Assembly: GCF_014518315.1 (NCBI RefSeq)
Contig: NZ_JACVEL010000005.1
Coordinates: forward strand, 1-64,000
Reading direction: 5' to 3'
Length of the DNA stretch: 64,000 bases
Source of the DNA: Taishania pollutisoli
GTDB taxonomy: Bacteria > Bacteroidota > Bacteroidia > Flavobacteriales_D > Crocinitomicaceae
Shown here: piece by piece, positions 17,875 through 27,004 of the stretch
Layout of the letters: every line of letters starts with the position of its first letter
Numbering within the stretch: the first letter of the stretch is position 1
Position numbers and translations under genes: made by a program
The notes under the pieces: model-generated
The model's input: the letters and a program-made list of their open reading frames with translations, nothing else
Databases searched by the model: none
What the model was told of the DNA's origin: nothing

Positions 17875-19140
17875 TTATACTGACTGACTGATACTCTTGT
17901 CTTTCCGCACTCGCCAGATCACCGCATCGAGGTAGTAATGGTGCAACGACATGGAGAGAAAAAGAATCGCAATCGCATTTCCTAATACATATTCCGTTTC
18001 GGGAGCTACTCCGAATGATATGAATTTTGTACCTGTCCGGAATAATTCGTAGACAACTGCATAGATGAAAGAAACGGCGATAAAAAAAACTGCTTTTTGT
18101 GCCATTTTTTTGGCTATTCCATGCTCTTGTTTACTGGCTGAATAATAGTTGTAATTGAAGAAATTGACGAAGGTCAGATACTGAATGTTATGCGGAATGG
18201 TAATTGCCATCACCACAATGGATTTGTTCTCAATCGGCAACAATAAAATACCTCCGTACAATACCAGCGAAGAAATCAAAACCGCCCATTTCTTTGTATT
18301 CAGCACTTGTTGATTGATTGCTTTCCGGATGCTCATCACCAATGACACAACAAAAAGAAGAACGACTCCGGTCAACACCACATATAAAACATTCGTTCCC
18401 CATTTCAATAAAGCCTGCATCAAAACAAAAACCGCCAGGAAGAAGAGCCCCAGATTTCGACTTACATATTTGTATTGAGGACGCGATTGGAACACATATC
18501 CGATCAACAGCAAAATAACTGAAAAAAGAAGTGTATACAATGAAATCTCCCCCCATTCCTGTGCGAGATATTCCACTAAACCTGGTTCAGGAGTAATAAA
18601 AAATGATTCGGAAGGAAACCAGACCGGATAGATGATCGCCGCGAGAATAAACGGAATAAATGACCCGCTGAGCAACACCAATTTATCCCATCGATCGGAC
18701 CCATCCTCCGGTTCATTCATCTTCTTTTTATAAATGGCCATGAATCCCCAGTTTTGCTTCACCAGGTGATAAAATCCAAGAATCGTTGTGATCCGTAGAA
18801 AATAGGTAAAAATAAATCCTGTGTCGTACACTCCTTCTCTTGCAACCAGAAAAAGTACAAATAAAGGCACCGCAATGATCAGAAAAAAACTGGCGTTCAA
18901 CCACTTTTTATTTTCCTTGAAATAAACCTTGTCCAGATACGTTCTGGAATACGTGGAAAATAGATGGCGCACATCAAAAAAGATGGCGTAAATCAAGAAA
19001 GTAATGAGAATGGCAATATCCGGTTGCTTTGGGAATACGGCTTGCATCAACAGGTAAAAACCTATCAGCATAAAACCAGAAAGAGAGCTGAACACAATGA
19101 AGGTCCAATCTCTCTTTTCCGTTGCTAATATTGTTGTCAT
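17875..19140 (-). CDS. Polytopic membrane protein of unknown function (421 aa)
   Basis: About eleven hydrophobic segments span the whole sequence, so this is an inner-membrane protein. Conserved-looking polar motifs are LFSTYSRTYLDK (loop near 65), FYHLVKQNWGFMAIYKKK (about 125-140), TIPHNIQYLTF (about 310) and HHYYLDAVIWRVRKD at the C-terminus. The scattered histidines in or next to membrane segments hint at a metal or heme site, but I do not recognise the family. It is the last gene of the fba-accD unit, 22 bases after accD, so it is likely expressed with central carbon and lipid enzymes. Confidence 0.75.
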   Translation of the reverse strand: MTTILATEKRDWTFIVFSSLSGFMLIGFYLLMQAVFPKQPDIAILITFLIYAIFFDVRHLFSTYSRTYLDKVYFKENKKWLNASFFLIIAVPLFVLFLVAREGVYDTGFIFTYFLRITTILGFYHLVKQNWGFMAIYKKKMNEPEDGSDRWDKLVLLSGSFIPFILAAIIYPVWFPSESFFITPEPGLVEYLAQEWGEISLYTLLFSVILLLIGYVFQSRPQYKYVSRNLGLFFLAVFVLMQALLKWGTNVLYVVLTGVVLLFVVSLVMSIRKAINQQVLNTKKWAVLISSLVLYGGILLLPIENKSIVVMAITIPHNIQYLTFVNFFNYNYYSASKQEHGIAKKMAQKAVFFIAVSFIYAVVYELFRTGTKFISFGVAPETEYVLGNAIAILFLSMSLHHYYLDAVIWRVRKDKSISQSV

Positions 19141-19162
19141 AGCTCGCCCAACGGTGACTACC

Positions 19163-20014
19163 TTAACTTCTGAACAGTTTTAAGGAAAGTGCAACTTTGT
19201 CTCTGAGCTCACCTCTGTGCACAATGTAATCCAGGAAACCGTGTTCCAATACAAATTCGGATGTCTGGAATCCGTCCGGCAAATCGCGTCCGATTGTTTC
19301 TTTCACAACGCGCGGTCCTGCAAACCCGATCAATGCTTCCGGCTCCGCAATGTTTAAATCTCCCAACATCGCAAAAGATGCAGTGACACCACCTGTCGTA
19401 GGATGTGTCAACAGGGAAATGTATGGTAATTTGGCTTCAGACAATTGCCCCAGTTTCCCGGAAACTTTTGCCATCTGCATCAGGGAAAACCCTGCCTCCA
19501 TCATACGGGCACCTCCTGATTTGGAAATAATCATAAACGGTGCATTAATTTTGATCGCATGGTCAATTGCACGTGCGATTTTTTCTCCCATTACCGAGCC
19601 CAACGAACCTCCAATGAAATCAAAGTCCATACACGCAATCACAAAATCATGACCATCCAGCTTTCCTGCCGCCGTTCTGATCGCATCGTACAATCCTGTG
19701 CTTTTGATGGTTGCCTTAACACGGTCTGTGTATTTTTTTGTATCCTCAAAATCCAGGGGATCACCTGATGTTAATTTCGCATCCAGTTCTTTGTATTTCC
19801 CATCATCAAATAAGATTTGGAAATATTCCTCAGAACCGATTCTTCCGTGGTGTGAACAGCGGTCACACACCCAGTATAATTTTTGAATCTCCTGAAGCGT
19901 ATAAACTGTTTTACACTTGTCGCACTTATGCCACAGTCCCTCCGGAGTTTCTTTCTTCTCTTTTGTAGAAGTGGTGATTCCTTCCTTAACTCTCTTAAAC
20001 CAGTTGCTACTCAT
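19163..20014 (-). CDS. accD: Acetyl-CoA carboxylase, carboxyltransferase subunit beta
   Basis: It carries out the transfer of carboxyl from biotin to acetyl-CoA, giving malonyl-CoA for fatty acid synthesis, in complex with AccA. The N-terminal zinc ribbon has Cys31, Cys34, Cys50 and Cys53 (KCDKC / VCDRC). The crotonase-type core shows [37 protein letters not shown] and [15 protein letters not shown], then [13 protein letters not shown]. The length of 283 residues is normal. It sits 42 bases after fba and 22 bases before the membrane protein on the same strand. Confidence 0.96.
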   Translation of the reverse strand: MSSNWFKRVKEGITTSTKEKKETPEGLWHKCDKCKTVYTLQEIQKLYWVCDRCSHHGRIGSEEYFQILFDDGKYKELDAKLTSGDPLDFEDTKKYTDRVKATIKSTGLYDAIRTAAGKLDGHDFVIACMDFDFIGGSLGSVMGEKIARAIDHAIKINAPFMIISKSGGARMMEAGFSLMQMAKVSGKLGQLSEAKLPYISLLTHPTTGGVTASFAMLGDLNIAEPEALIGFAGPRVVKETIGRDLPDGFQTSEFVLEHGFLDYIVHRGELRDKVALSLKLFRS

Positions 20015-20056
20015 ACTTTTTTCTTTTTCTCTGCTTATTCGGACAAACGGCCCTTA

Positions 20057-21124
20057 TCAAAGTGTATTTACATTGTTCAGATCGGCAAATGCTTGCTCCA
20101 AACGTTTGATAAATGTCAATTCCCCTTCACGTACCCACTTTCTCGGGTCGTAGTATTTTTTGTTCGGCTGATCTTCTCCTTCCGGATTTCCGATCTGTGT
20201 TCTCAGATAATCAATTTTCGATTCTACATAATCCCTCACACCTTCTGTGAATGCAAACTGCAAGTCGGTATCGATGTTCATCTTCACAACTCCATAGGAA
20301 ATTGCTTCACGAATTTCTTCCAGTGTTGAACCGGACCCCCCGTGAAATACGAAATTCACAGGATTGTGACCTGTATTAAATTTTTGCTGTACGTATTCCT
20401 GGGAGTTCTTTAGAATCTTCGGTGTCAGGACAACATTCCCCGGTTTGTATACGCCGTGTACGTTTCCAAATGCTGCTGCGATGGTGAATTTATCACTTAC
20501 TTTCATCAATTCTTCGTAAGCATAAGCCACTTCTTCCGGTTGTGTATACAATTTTGAACTGTCCACACCTGAATTATCCACACCATCTTCTTCTCCACCG
20601 GTAATTCCCAATTCAATTTCCAGCGTCATTCCGATTTTGCTCATTCGCGCCAGGTATTCTTTGCACAACTCAATGTTTTCTTCAATCGGCTCTTCCGATA
20701 AATCCAACATGTGTGAAGAGTACAGGGATTTTCCTGTTTCTGCGTAAAATTTCTCGTTCGCATCCATCAAACCATCTATCCACGGAAGCAGGTTTTTAGC
20801 ACAATGGTCCGTATGTAGAATAACTGTCGCTCCATAAAGCTCTGCCAATTCATGAATGTGTTTTGCACCGGCAACAGAACCTGCAATTGCAGCACGCTCG
20901 TTGTCATTCTTCAATCCTTTTCCTGCAAAAAACTGACCTCCGCCATTGGAAAACTGAATGATTACCGGTGCATTCAATTTCGCAGCTGTTTCCATCACAG
21001 CATTTACCGTGCTGGAACTTGTAACATTTACTGCAGGAAGCGCAAAACCTTTTTGTTTTGCATAATCAAATATTTTCTGCACATCATCGCCTGTTGCGAC
21101 TCCGGGTTTAATAGTATGACTCAT
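20057..21124 (-). CDS. fba: Class II fructose-bisphosphate aldolase
   Basis: This zinc enzyme of glycolysis and gluconeogenesis cleaves fructose-1,6-bisphosphate. Starting at the ATG at 21124 the protein begins MSHTIKPGVATGDDVQKIF, close to E. coli FbaA. Catalytic Asp106 and zinc ligands His107, His223 and His261 are in TDHCAKN, NVHGVYKPG and FVFHGGSGS; Glu171 lies in LEIELGITGGEEDG. The spacing matches the E. coli enzyme. The longer frame from 21148 would start inside the probable -7 box (21146-21153), so the shorter start is preferred. First gene of the fba-accD-membrane protein unit. Confidence 0.95.
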   Translation of the reverse strand: MSHTIKPGVATGDDVQKIFDYAKQKGFALPAVNVTSSSTVNAVMETAAKLNAPVIIQFSNGGGQFFAGKGLKNDNERAAIAGSVAGAKHIHELAELYGATVILHTDHCAKNLLPWIDGLMDANEKFYAETGKSLYSSHMLDLSEEPIEENIELCKEYLARMSKIGMTLEIELGITGGEEDGVDNSGVDSSKLYTQPEEVAYAYEELMKVSDKFTIAAAFGNVHGVYKPGNVVLTPKILKNSQEYVQQKFNTGHNPVNFVFHGGSGSTLEEIREAISYGVVKMNIDTDLQFAFTEGVRDYVESKIDYLRTQIGNPEGEDQPNKKYYDPRKWVREGELTFIKRLEQAFADLNNVNTL

Positions 21125-21145
21125 AGATCTAAAAAATGATGCTGG

Positions 21146-21153
21146 CAAAGATA
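21146..21153 (-). promoter_or_regulatory. -7 element upstream of fba
   Basis: The minus strand reads TATCTTTG (21153-21146), a TAnnTTTG match 22 bases before the fba ATG at 21124. No clear -33 TTG is present. It helps decide the fba start. Confidence 0.4.
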
Positions 21154-21205
21154 ATTTAATAAACTGAAAAATTTTAGCTTTTACAGGGATTTTACCGAAT
21201 TCTTG

Positions 21206-21943
21206 TTATTTATCCAACGAACCGAAAACACGTTGAAGCAAGTCAGATACACGCGCGCTTGCGTTGTCACGGATTTTATTTTCTTCTTTTTCAACCATTT
21301 TAAACAACCCGTCGATTGCCAGTTGCGTAACGTATTCATTCAAATCCGGGTTTACTTTATTGGTTCCAAGCAACGGAGCTGCCGTATTGTATTTTGTCAC
21401 AATCGGGTTCCAGTAATCGGTTAATTTCACCTTTTCAATCGCTGTTTTAACTTTCGGCGCGAATGCAGCGATCAATTCGTTCGTTGTATTGTCTTTGAGA
21501 AATTTAGTAGCGGCACCTTTTCCTCCGTTCAACACAGCGAATCCATCCTGCAGGGACATTCCGGTAATTGCATTTTTAAAGATTGGCAATGCTTCTTTCG
21601 CCGCTTCTTCCGCTGCTCTGTTCAACGTTGTTTCAAATTTTTCAACTTGTCCGTCCAATCCCCACTCGATTGCCTTCTCTCTTACTTTGATTGCATCCGG
21701 AGGAAACGGCAGTCTGATTTCTGCATTTTTCAGGAATCCGTCCGTTACGGAAGTTAAATTCACTGAATTGGTAATCCCTACGCTTAATGCTTCTTTCAAT
21801 CCTTTGACAACTTCTTCATTTGACAAAGGAATTTTCCCTGTGGAAGATCCATTTGTAACGGTACTTGCAGCGCTTTCCAGCACATCACATGAACTCAAAA
21901 TCATCAGTACCCCTACAGAGGCTGCAATCACTATCTTTTTCAT
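21206..21943 (-). CDS. DUF4197 family lipoprotein
   Basis: The N-terminus MKKIVIAASVGVLMILSSCD is a lipoprotein signal with Cys19 in the lipobox. The body matches the DUF4197 pattern: LSNEEVVKGLKEALSVG, LPFPPDAIKVREKAIEWG, NRAAEEAAKEALPIFKNAI, DGFAVLNGGKGAATKFLK and NPDLNEYVTQLAIDGLF. The family is common in Bacteroidetes and proteobacteria; its role is unknown. It is a single gene with its own -7 box upstream; its stop lies 57 bases from the fba promoter. Confidence 0.85.
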   Translation of the reverse strand: MKKIVIAASVGVLMILSSCDVLESAASTVTNGSSTGKIPLSNEEVVKGLKEALSVGITNSVNLTSVTDGFLKNAEIRLPFPPDAIKVREKAIEWGLDGQVEKFETTLNRAAEEAAKEALPIFKNAITGMSLQDGFAVLNGGKGAATKFLKDNTTNELIAAFAPKVKTAIEKVKLTDYWNPIVTKYNTAAPLLGTNKVNPDLNEYVTQLAIDGLFKMVEKEENKIRDNASARVSDLLQRVFGSLDK

Positions 21944-21981
21944 TTTGTTTAATTTTCTAATTGGTTATATTTTGATATTCA

Positions 21982-21989
21982 CAAATGTA
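21982..21989 (-). promoter_or_regulatory. -7 element of the DUF4197 gene
   Basis: The minus strand reads TACATTTG (21989-21982), a TAnnTTTG match about 39 bases before the ATG at 21943. No TTG at the expected -33 spacing. Confidence 0.4.
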
Positions 21990-22277
21990 ATACCAAAAAC
22001 AGACTAAAAAAACCTGAGTTCGATTATTATTATCGAAAAAAGAAACCTGTCAATCAAGTTTAGGATTCATTTTGAATTGTAAATCTATTGTGGGATTTAA
22101 CTGAAAAACTGTTTCGTCTGATAACTTCTAAACTACACAAAAATGACTACTTAAAAAACATGCTCCTTTGATTTTGTTCGCGGATAACACGGATTTTTAG
22201 AAATTATTTCTTAAATTGTACTTCTCAAAATTGTATAAATCGTTTTGATGAAACGTATAACATCTAAAATTACTATC
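21990..22277. other. Gene-free intergenic stretch between divergent genes
   Basis: With the promoter box next to it, the gap from 21944 to 22277 is 334 bases of AT-rich sequence. I see no RNA gene, no strong hairpin and no ORF of note. A short direct repeat CGGATaacaCGGAT is at 22181-22194, and TTTG/TTTTG clusters at 22167-22176 could contribute to a plus-strand promoter for the gene at 22278, but no full TAnnTTTG box is present. Confidence 0.5.
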
Positions 22278-23216
22278 ATGAAAAAAACTCATTTTATTGG
22301 TGCATTCTTATGGTGCTTAAACTCATTCTCATTTGGTCAATTTAATACTCCGTGGACTACCACGACTTCAAACGCAACCAGTTCTGGTTATATTGGAATA
22401 GGTATCAGACCGCTTTCAACATCCACATCATTACCTAATTTTAATTTTCAAGTTCATGGCATAGCTGATTATATCGTCTATGGTGGTAGTCAATCAGGAC
22501 TGGTTCAAGGTAATGAACTTGAAAATGAGAGTTCTCAATTTGAAAATTTTCAATTTGAAAGTTCAATAAATTATGGAAAAACATCTCGAATAGGCTTGAC
22601 AAATAGTGTAACGGGTCTTGGAGCAAGTGATGGCACTGTACTAATGATGGCTCAAAATGATTTTTTCATTAAAAATCAAGAGCTTGGAAATTTCACATTG
22701 TCAACAGCTGGTTTTTCTGTGCTTTTACATAATTCCTCCAAAAGAATTTGGGTAGGTGGCACGCCATCTGCTGCTCTTACCTATGGCAAATTAAATCTCA
22801 TTAGCCCGGATAATGGCTTATATATCGAGACATTCGGATCCAGCAAAAAAGGGTTGATCGTAAAAAGTTATACAGATGCCTCGACAGCAATTGAAATTTT
22901 TGGCGCTAATGCAACTCGATCAAATTTCAGAGTGTATGCTTCTGGTTTGGTACGCGCGCGCGAGGTAATTATTGACCTGGCAGCATGGCCTGATTATGTA
23001 TTTATGCCTGGTTATAAGTTAAAACCATTAAAAGAAATAGAAGTGTTTATTAATAAACATGGGCATCTGCCAGGTGTTCCCAGTGCAGATGAAGTGGCTA
23101 ACGAAGGTGTTTCATTGGGTGAAATGAACAAAATACTTCTTGAAAAAATAGAAGAATTAACCCTTCATTTGATTGAGCAACAGAAACGTATTGAAGCATT
23201 GGAAGCTAAAAAATAG
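22278..23216 (+). CDS. Secreted protein with tail-fibre / endosialidase-chaperone-like C-terminus (312 aa)
   Basis: From the ATG at 22278 it starts with a signal peptide (MKKTHFIGAFLWCLNSFSFG). The frame is open to TTG/ATG at 22245/22248 but this would bury the signal. The middle is low-identity beta sequence with Gly/Ser/Asn turns. The last 75 residues show a pattern frequent at the end of Bacteroidetes secreted proteins and related to intramolecular chaperone ends of phage fibres: YKLKPLKEIEVFINKHGHLP, GVPSADEVANEGVSLGEMN, then a coiled coil ending in KRIEALEAKK. It is probably trimeric on the cell surface. The gene ends 3 bases before the glycosidase-like gene, so the two form an operon. 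Confidence 0.75.
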   Translation: MKKTHFIGAFLWCLNSFSFGQFNTPWTTTTSNATSSGYIGIGIRPLSTSTSLPNFNFQVHGIADYIVYGGSQSGLVQGNELENESSQFENFQFESSINYGKTSRIGLTNSVTGLGASDGTVLMMAQNDFFIKNQELGNFTLSTAGFSVLLHNSSKRIWVGGTPSAALTYGKLNLISPDNGLYIETFGSSKKGLIVKSYTDASTAIEIFGANATRSNFRVYASGLVRAREVIIDLAAWPDYVFMPGYKLKPLKEIEVFINKHGHLPGVPSADEVANEGVSLGEMNKILLEKIEELTLHLIEQQKRIEALEAKK

Positions 23217-23219
23217 GTG

Positions 23220-25949
23220 ATGAAAAAAATAATAACGAATCTATTTACAGGGCTCAGTTTTGTTACAACTGCACAAGTAAGTGTCTATGAAAACAACAAC
23301 ACGGTTAGATATATAACAACAACCGAATTAAATGCAACAGCTCCCATTGATGGCAATAAAATTGAAATCGGAAATACAGGAGGTGCCAATTTCACAAGCA
23401 ACATCAACAAAAGCATTGCAGCTTGTACAGAAGTACGTTTAAAACCGAATACCCACTTAAAAGCTCCTGCAACCAGCTCCAATGAATTACATTTAGATGT
23501 AGTGGCAGATAAATTGGAAATATTCTCACATTCTCATACCGACTTAACTCAAATTCACGCGCTTGAAAAATTTGAAACACGTGTAGAACTTCCACTTGAA
23601 ATTGCACAAAAAATTGCGGCTTATAAGCAGAATGAGTTAGATACGAATGGCCTTAATCCATTTTTAGAGTGGGATGTATCTCTAAAAATTAAATACACAC
23701 ATCTTTCAACCGGATATTCACATTTTAATTATGGATTCTATTACGAAGATTATGCCCGTAATATGAATGGTGGAAATGAAAATATGGAAAGTTGGGGCTG
23801 GAATCTGATTCCAAACACAGAAGGATTCCGGGTACGCTATGCTTTCCCGGAGTTAAATGGTTTATGGAAGATCGAATATGAGTTATTTGTAAAAAATAAC
23901 CTGTATTATTCCTATTGTCCTTTTATGGTTACCGTTATTGATAAAAACCCCGAAGATGGATTTGTACGAGTAGCTGACAATAACCGTGTACTTCAAAGAA
24001 ATAATGATTTATTTATGCCTATTGGTCACAATTTGAAGTGGCCGGATTCCTATCAGAAAGCTAACGGAGATTGGATGTATTGTGAATATAGCACAGAACC
24101 GTGCGAAAGTGCTGCATTTTATGCGTATGACCAGCAATTGCAGGATTTTGCAAACTCAAATATTGATTATTTCCGGATGCTTCTTTCTCCCGGATCCATT
24201 GATTTTGAATTTGAGAAAATGGGAAATTACTTTAACCGCCTCAACTATGCAAAGGAAATCGATAAAATCATAGAATTTGCTGAAGATGAAGACATGTATG
24301 TTGATTTTAATATGAAGGTACATTACAATTTGGTAGATGGTCCTGTATACACATTTTTTGCATGGGATGGTTCTGACTATACGGCTCCGGGCTTCGATGA
24401 AGCTTATGGATTGCAGCAATATTGTTATGTGGAGGAATTGAATATGAACAGCCCCATTGAATTTTTCACGAATGCAGAAGCAAAAAAGTTTTACAAGCAG
24501 AAGCTGCGTTACCTTTTAAGCCGTTGGGGGTATAGCACGCATATTGCGATGTTCGAGTTAATCAGTGAAATTAACCAGGTGGGGGATGTGGTAGAAGTAT
24601 TTTACAACTTTCCGGACGACATCGCTCCTTCCGATACCAGTTCGTGGTGGCAATACAGTTATACACAGACGACCAGCAGCCCTTATGTTTCAACTGTATC
24701 GAATAGAGTCAATACCTACCTGTGGCAGAAGGAAATGGCAGCATACATCAAGCATGACTTGCAACACAAACAACACCTGCTCACCTGTAGCTATGCCGGA
24801 GGTCCGGGTGAAGGAGATTCTACTTTTTCCATTCCCGAACTGGATCTTTTAAGTGTCAATATGTATTCCTTTGGAAATTTAAACAACATCGTTTCGCTGC
24901 AGAATACTGTAAAAGCTGTACACCAATTGTATAATAAACCCATTATTTTCAGTGAATCGGGACCCCTGGATGAATTAACCTGTTCAGGTACCTACTCCTA
25001 CACACAACAGTTGTGGCAGTTAGCTTTCTCAGGCATTGCCGGATTTAATTACTGGAATGCAGACAGGGTTGCTTTTGCCGCTGAATGGGCAGAAATGAAC
25101 AAGCTGAAAAACTGGATTTCCGACGACCCCCTCAAACAGTCCATCTTATTGGGTGACTGGGAGGTGGGGCATGCGAACGGAACAGTACGAGGAACTCCTG
25201 ACTCGTATTGGCGGAAAGATTTTAATTACATTTATGAAACAGCTACGTATCCGAGTACGTTTAAACATGCATTTGGGGCACTGGTGAACCTGACGGATAA
25301 TTATTATACCAACAATGCAGCAGATTCAAGTTGGTGTATTAATACTTGGGGAGAGCTAAATCCATGGCTTAAGGATCGAATTAATTTTGATGGGACGTTA
25401 AGTACCAATCAACGGCTTTTTGTTAAAAACGATCTTTCCACCAACAATGACCCCTTGTATCTGCCGTGGGGATATGTTGAATATGTTTCTGATTTAGTGT
25501 GGTACGATCTGGCCACCTTTAACACGATATCAGGAAACTGGACCAATTACAACAGTGCCCCCTTGAGTCATCCGACCCTCTATGTGACGGATGAAACAAT
25601 TGCTGTTCATGGAAACAGAGCTGTTGTGCCTTTTGAAGGGCAATTTAAAGAAATTTCAGAGCAGGGCATGGCACAAAACGAAAGTGAAACTGTTCAACTA
25701 TTTACAGCTGTGGAGAACAACGAGCGATTGGAAATTGTTGAAGTCAGGAAGGCGTCAATCAGATTAGAACAACAGCCTACCATGTATGAAGTATACATTA
25801 CAAATGTGATGGGTCAAAAAATATACGAAGGAACCATTGATTTGAAGGAACAAAGTGGTATCTTTACAGAACGCTTTCCTGCTGGAATATTGATTATTAC
25901 GCTAATAAATAACAACGAAAAACACACCGTTCGATGGTTAAATTTATAA
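23220..25949 (+). CDS. Secreted glycosidase-like TIM-barrel protein with T9SS sorting domain (910 aa)
   Basis: The ATG at 23220 follows a GTG in the same frame; the signal peptide runs to about TTAQVS. An N-terminal beta region (to about 240) is followed by a barrel-like catalytic part: FMPIGHNLKWPDSY, IDYFRMLLSPGSIDFEF, FELISEINQVGD (Glu450) and KPIIFSESGPLDE (Glu579). The two glutamates sit on strands as in clan A glycoside hydrolases (GH5-like). The acid/base Glu is preceded by Ser rather than the usual Asn. The C-terminus (ITNVMGQKIYEG, FPAGILIITLINNN) is a T9SS type A sorting domain. The substrate is unknown. Its last codons overlap the next lipoprotein gene by 16 bases, coupling it to the duplicated cassette. 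Confidence 0.72.
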   Translation: MKKIITNLFTGLSFVTTAQVSVYENNNTVRYITTTELNATAPIDGNKIEIGNTGGANFTSNINKSIAACTEVRLKPNTHLKAPATSSNELHLDVVADKLEIFSHSHTDLTQIHALEKFETRVELPLEIAQKIAAYKQNELDTNGLNPFLEWDVSLKIKYTHLSTGYSHFNYGFYYEDYARNMNGGNENMESWGWNLIPNTEGFRVRYAFPELNGLWKIEYELFVKNNLYYSYCPFMVTVIDKNPEDGFVRVADNNRVLQRNNDLFMPIGHNLKWPDSYQKANGDWMYCEYSTEPCESAAFYAYDQQLQDFANSNIDYFRMLLSPGSIDFEFEKMGNYFNRLNYAKEIDKIIEFAEDEDMYVDFNMKVHYNLVDGPVYTFFAWDGSDYTAPGFDEAYGLQQYCYVEELNMNSPIEFFTNAEAKKFYKQKLRYLLSRWGYSTHIAMFELISEINQVGDVVEVFYNFPDDIAPSDTSSWWQYSYTQTTSSPYVSTVSNRVNTYLWQKEMAAYIKHDLQHKQHLLTCSYAGGPGEGDSTFSIPELDLLSVNMYSFGNLNNIVSLQNTVKAVHQLYNKPIIFSESGPLDELTCSGTYSYTQQLWQLAFSGIAGFNYWNADRVAFAAEWAEMNKLKNWISDDPLKQSILLGDWEVGHANGTVRGTPDSYWRKDFNYIYETATYPSTFKHAFGALVNLTDNYYTNNAADSSWCINTWGELNPWLKDRINFDGTLSTNQRLFVKNDLSTNNDPLYLPWGYVEYVSDLVWYDLATFNTISGNWTNYNSAPLSHPTLYVTDETIAVHGNRAVVPFEGQFKEISEQGMAQNESETVQLFTAVENNERLEIVEVRKASIRLEQQPTMYEVYITNVMGQKIYEGTIDLKEQSGIFTERFPAGILIITLINNNEKHTVRWLNL

Positions 25950-26407
25950 ACATACTACTTATCTTGCTTGTATTGTTGGCTTGCAAGAAAAAGAAATTTG
26001 AATCGGATGCGTATGCGTTTATATTGGGAGAATGGGAGTGGAAGCTTTCTATTGCTTCCTGGAGCACCATTACTAACACAACTGGACCAGGTAGTTATTA
26101 CTTAGATAAAATTTTTGTAAGAAAGGGAGAAATTTCTGAATACTGCCGGCTTCGTTTTACAAACAATGGCAAACTCACAATTACCACACAAGAGGGAGAG
26201 GAAATCATGAAATTAAAACCACACAACGTGATTCAAATCGGAAACAACCGCATTGTGCAATTCAAAACCAATGATGGCGCAATCATTACCTTTTCGTATT
26301 CAGCAGAATTGAACCAATTAGATACAGAGTACTCGTTTTTTTCATTTCCCGCTCACCCATGCAATACGGGTTTTTTAATCTTAAACAGCAGCTATGAAAA
26401 AAATTAG
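25934..26407 (+). CDS. Lipocalin-like lipoprotein, copy A1 (157 aa)
   Basis: The N-terminus MVKFINILLILLVLLACKKK is a lipoprotein signal with Cys17 in the lipobox. The mature part begins with a polar linker and then GEWEW, the GxW start of lipocalin-like beta barrels, followed by about eight predicted strands (RLRFTNNGKLTITTQEG; IITFSYSAELNQ). It should sit in the outer or inner envelope leaflet. It overlaps the upstream glycosidase-like gene by 16 bases and the downstream B1 gene by 14 bases, so all three are translated together. A2 at 27005 differs in only 9 of 157 residues. Binding target unknown. Confidence 0.8.
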   Translation: MVKFINILLILLVLLACKKKKFESDAYAFILGEWEWKLSIASWSTITNTTGPGSYYLDKIFVRKGEISEYCRLRFTNNGKLTITTQEGEEIMKLKPHNVIQIGNNRIVQFKTNDGAIITFSYSAELNQLDTEYSFFSFPAHPCNTGFLILNSSYEKN

Positions 26408-26906
26408 TTTGATAGTGCTGGTGCTGGTGTTTTTTATTTCTTGTGAAAAAGAAAAGAAAGACGCCGCACCTTGTCATAAGGTATCAGTAGAACCAGCACT
26501 CGTTGGAAAGTGGAAGTTAATCAGATGGAGTACTGCTCGTTCTAATACAGTTACATGTGAGGGTGGAGGAGGAATGTGGTACAATACTTCAGATTGGGGA
26601 ATAAATGTGGTATTAGAAATACGGCCTGAAGGAACGTTTCGAACCTACAAAAATGATACACTGGTCAATGAATCTTTTCCGACAAATACATATGTATATC
26701 TTTACGAGATAGGAGAACAATATGATCTGAACTGTGGACAACTACATATGGGGTTTAAGAGTTACTCAGCCAACTCCTTACAAAGTGTTCAAATCGGAGA
26801 TACACTACAAATAGACAATCCATTTGTTGATATTAATTTTTATAGTGTTCCTACTCCTGTTATTTTGTCTCTTACCGTGCAGCAATATTACGTGAAGGTA
26901 GAATGA
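26394..26906 (+). CDS. Lipocalin-like lipoprotein, copy B1 (170 aa)
   Basis: The signal MKKISLIVLVLVFFISCEKE has a lipobox Cys17. The mature domain starts GKWKLIRWST (lipocalin-like GxW) and contains TCEGGGGMWYNTSDWGINVV and EIRPEGTFRTYKND. A variable section follows (about 98-135) before a conserved end, PFVDINFYSVPTPVILSL. The start lies within the end of A1 (14-base overlap). It is paralogous to B2 at 27465: the two agree closely in the first 97 and last 35 residues but differ strongly in between. Function unknown; envelope-anchored. Confidence 0.8.
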   Translation: MKKISLIVLVLVFFISCEKEKKDAAPCHKVSVEPALVGKWKLIRWSTARSNTVTCEGGGGMWYNTSDWGINVVLEIRPEGTFRTYKNDTLVNESFPTNTYVYLYEIGEQYDLNCGQLHMGFKSYSANSLQSVQIGDTLQIDNPFVDINFYSVPTPVILSLTVQQYYVKVE

Positions 26907-27004
26907 CTTCAATTCTCAAAACGATACCTCCCCTAAAAATCACGAAGCAGCACCAAATGTGAGGAATTATTTAAACGATTGAATAACGAAAAACACACCG
27001 TGCG

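Larger units (their letters stand above)
25911..26925 (+). repeat. Tandem duplication, copy 1 (two-lipoprotein cassette)
   Basis: This segment, from the last bases of the glycosidase-like gene (GAAAAACACACCG at about 25917) through ACTTCAATTCTCAAAACGAT, recurs 1071 bases downstream at its left part. It contains lipoprotein genes A1 (25934) and B1 (26394). The 56 bases 26926-26981 between copies are unrelated. Confidence 0.9.
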
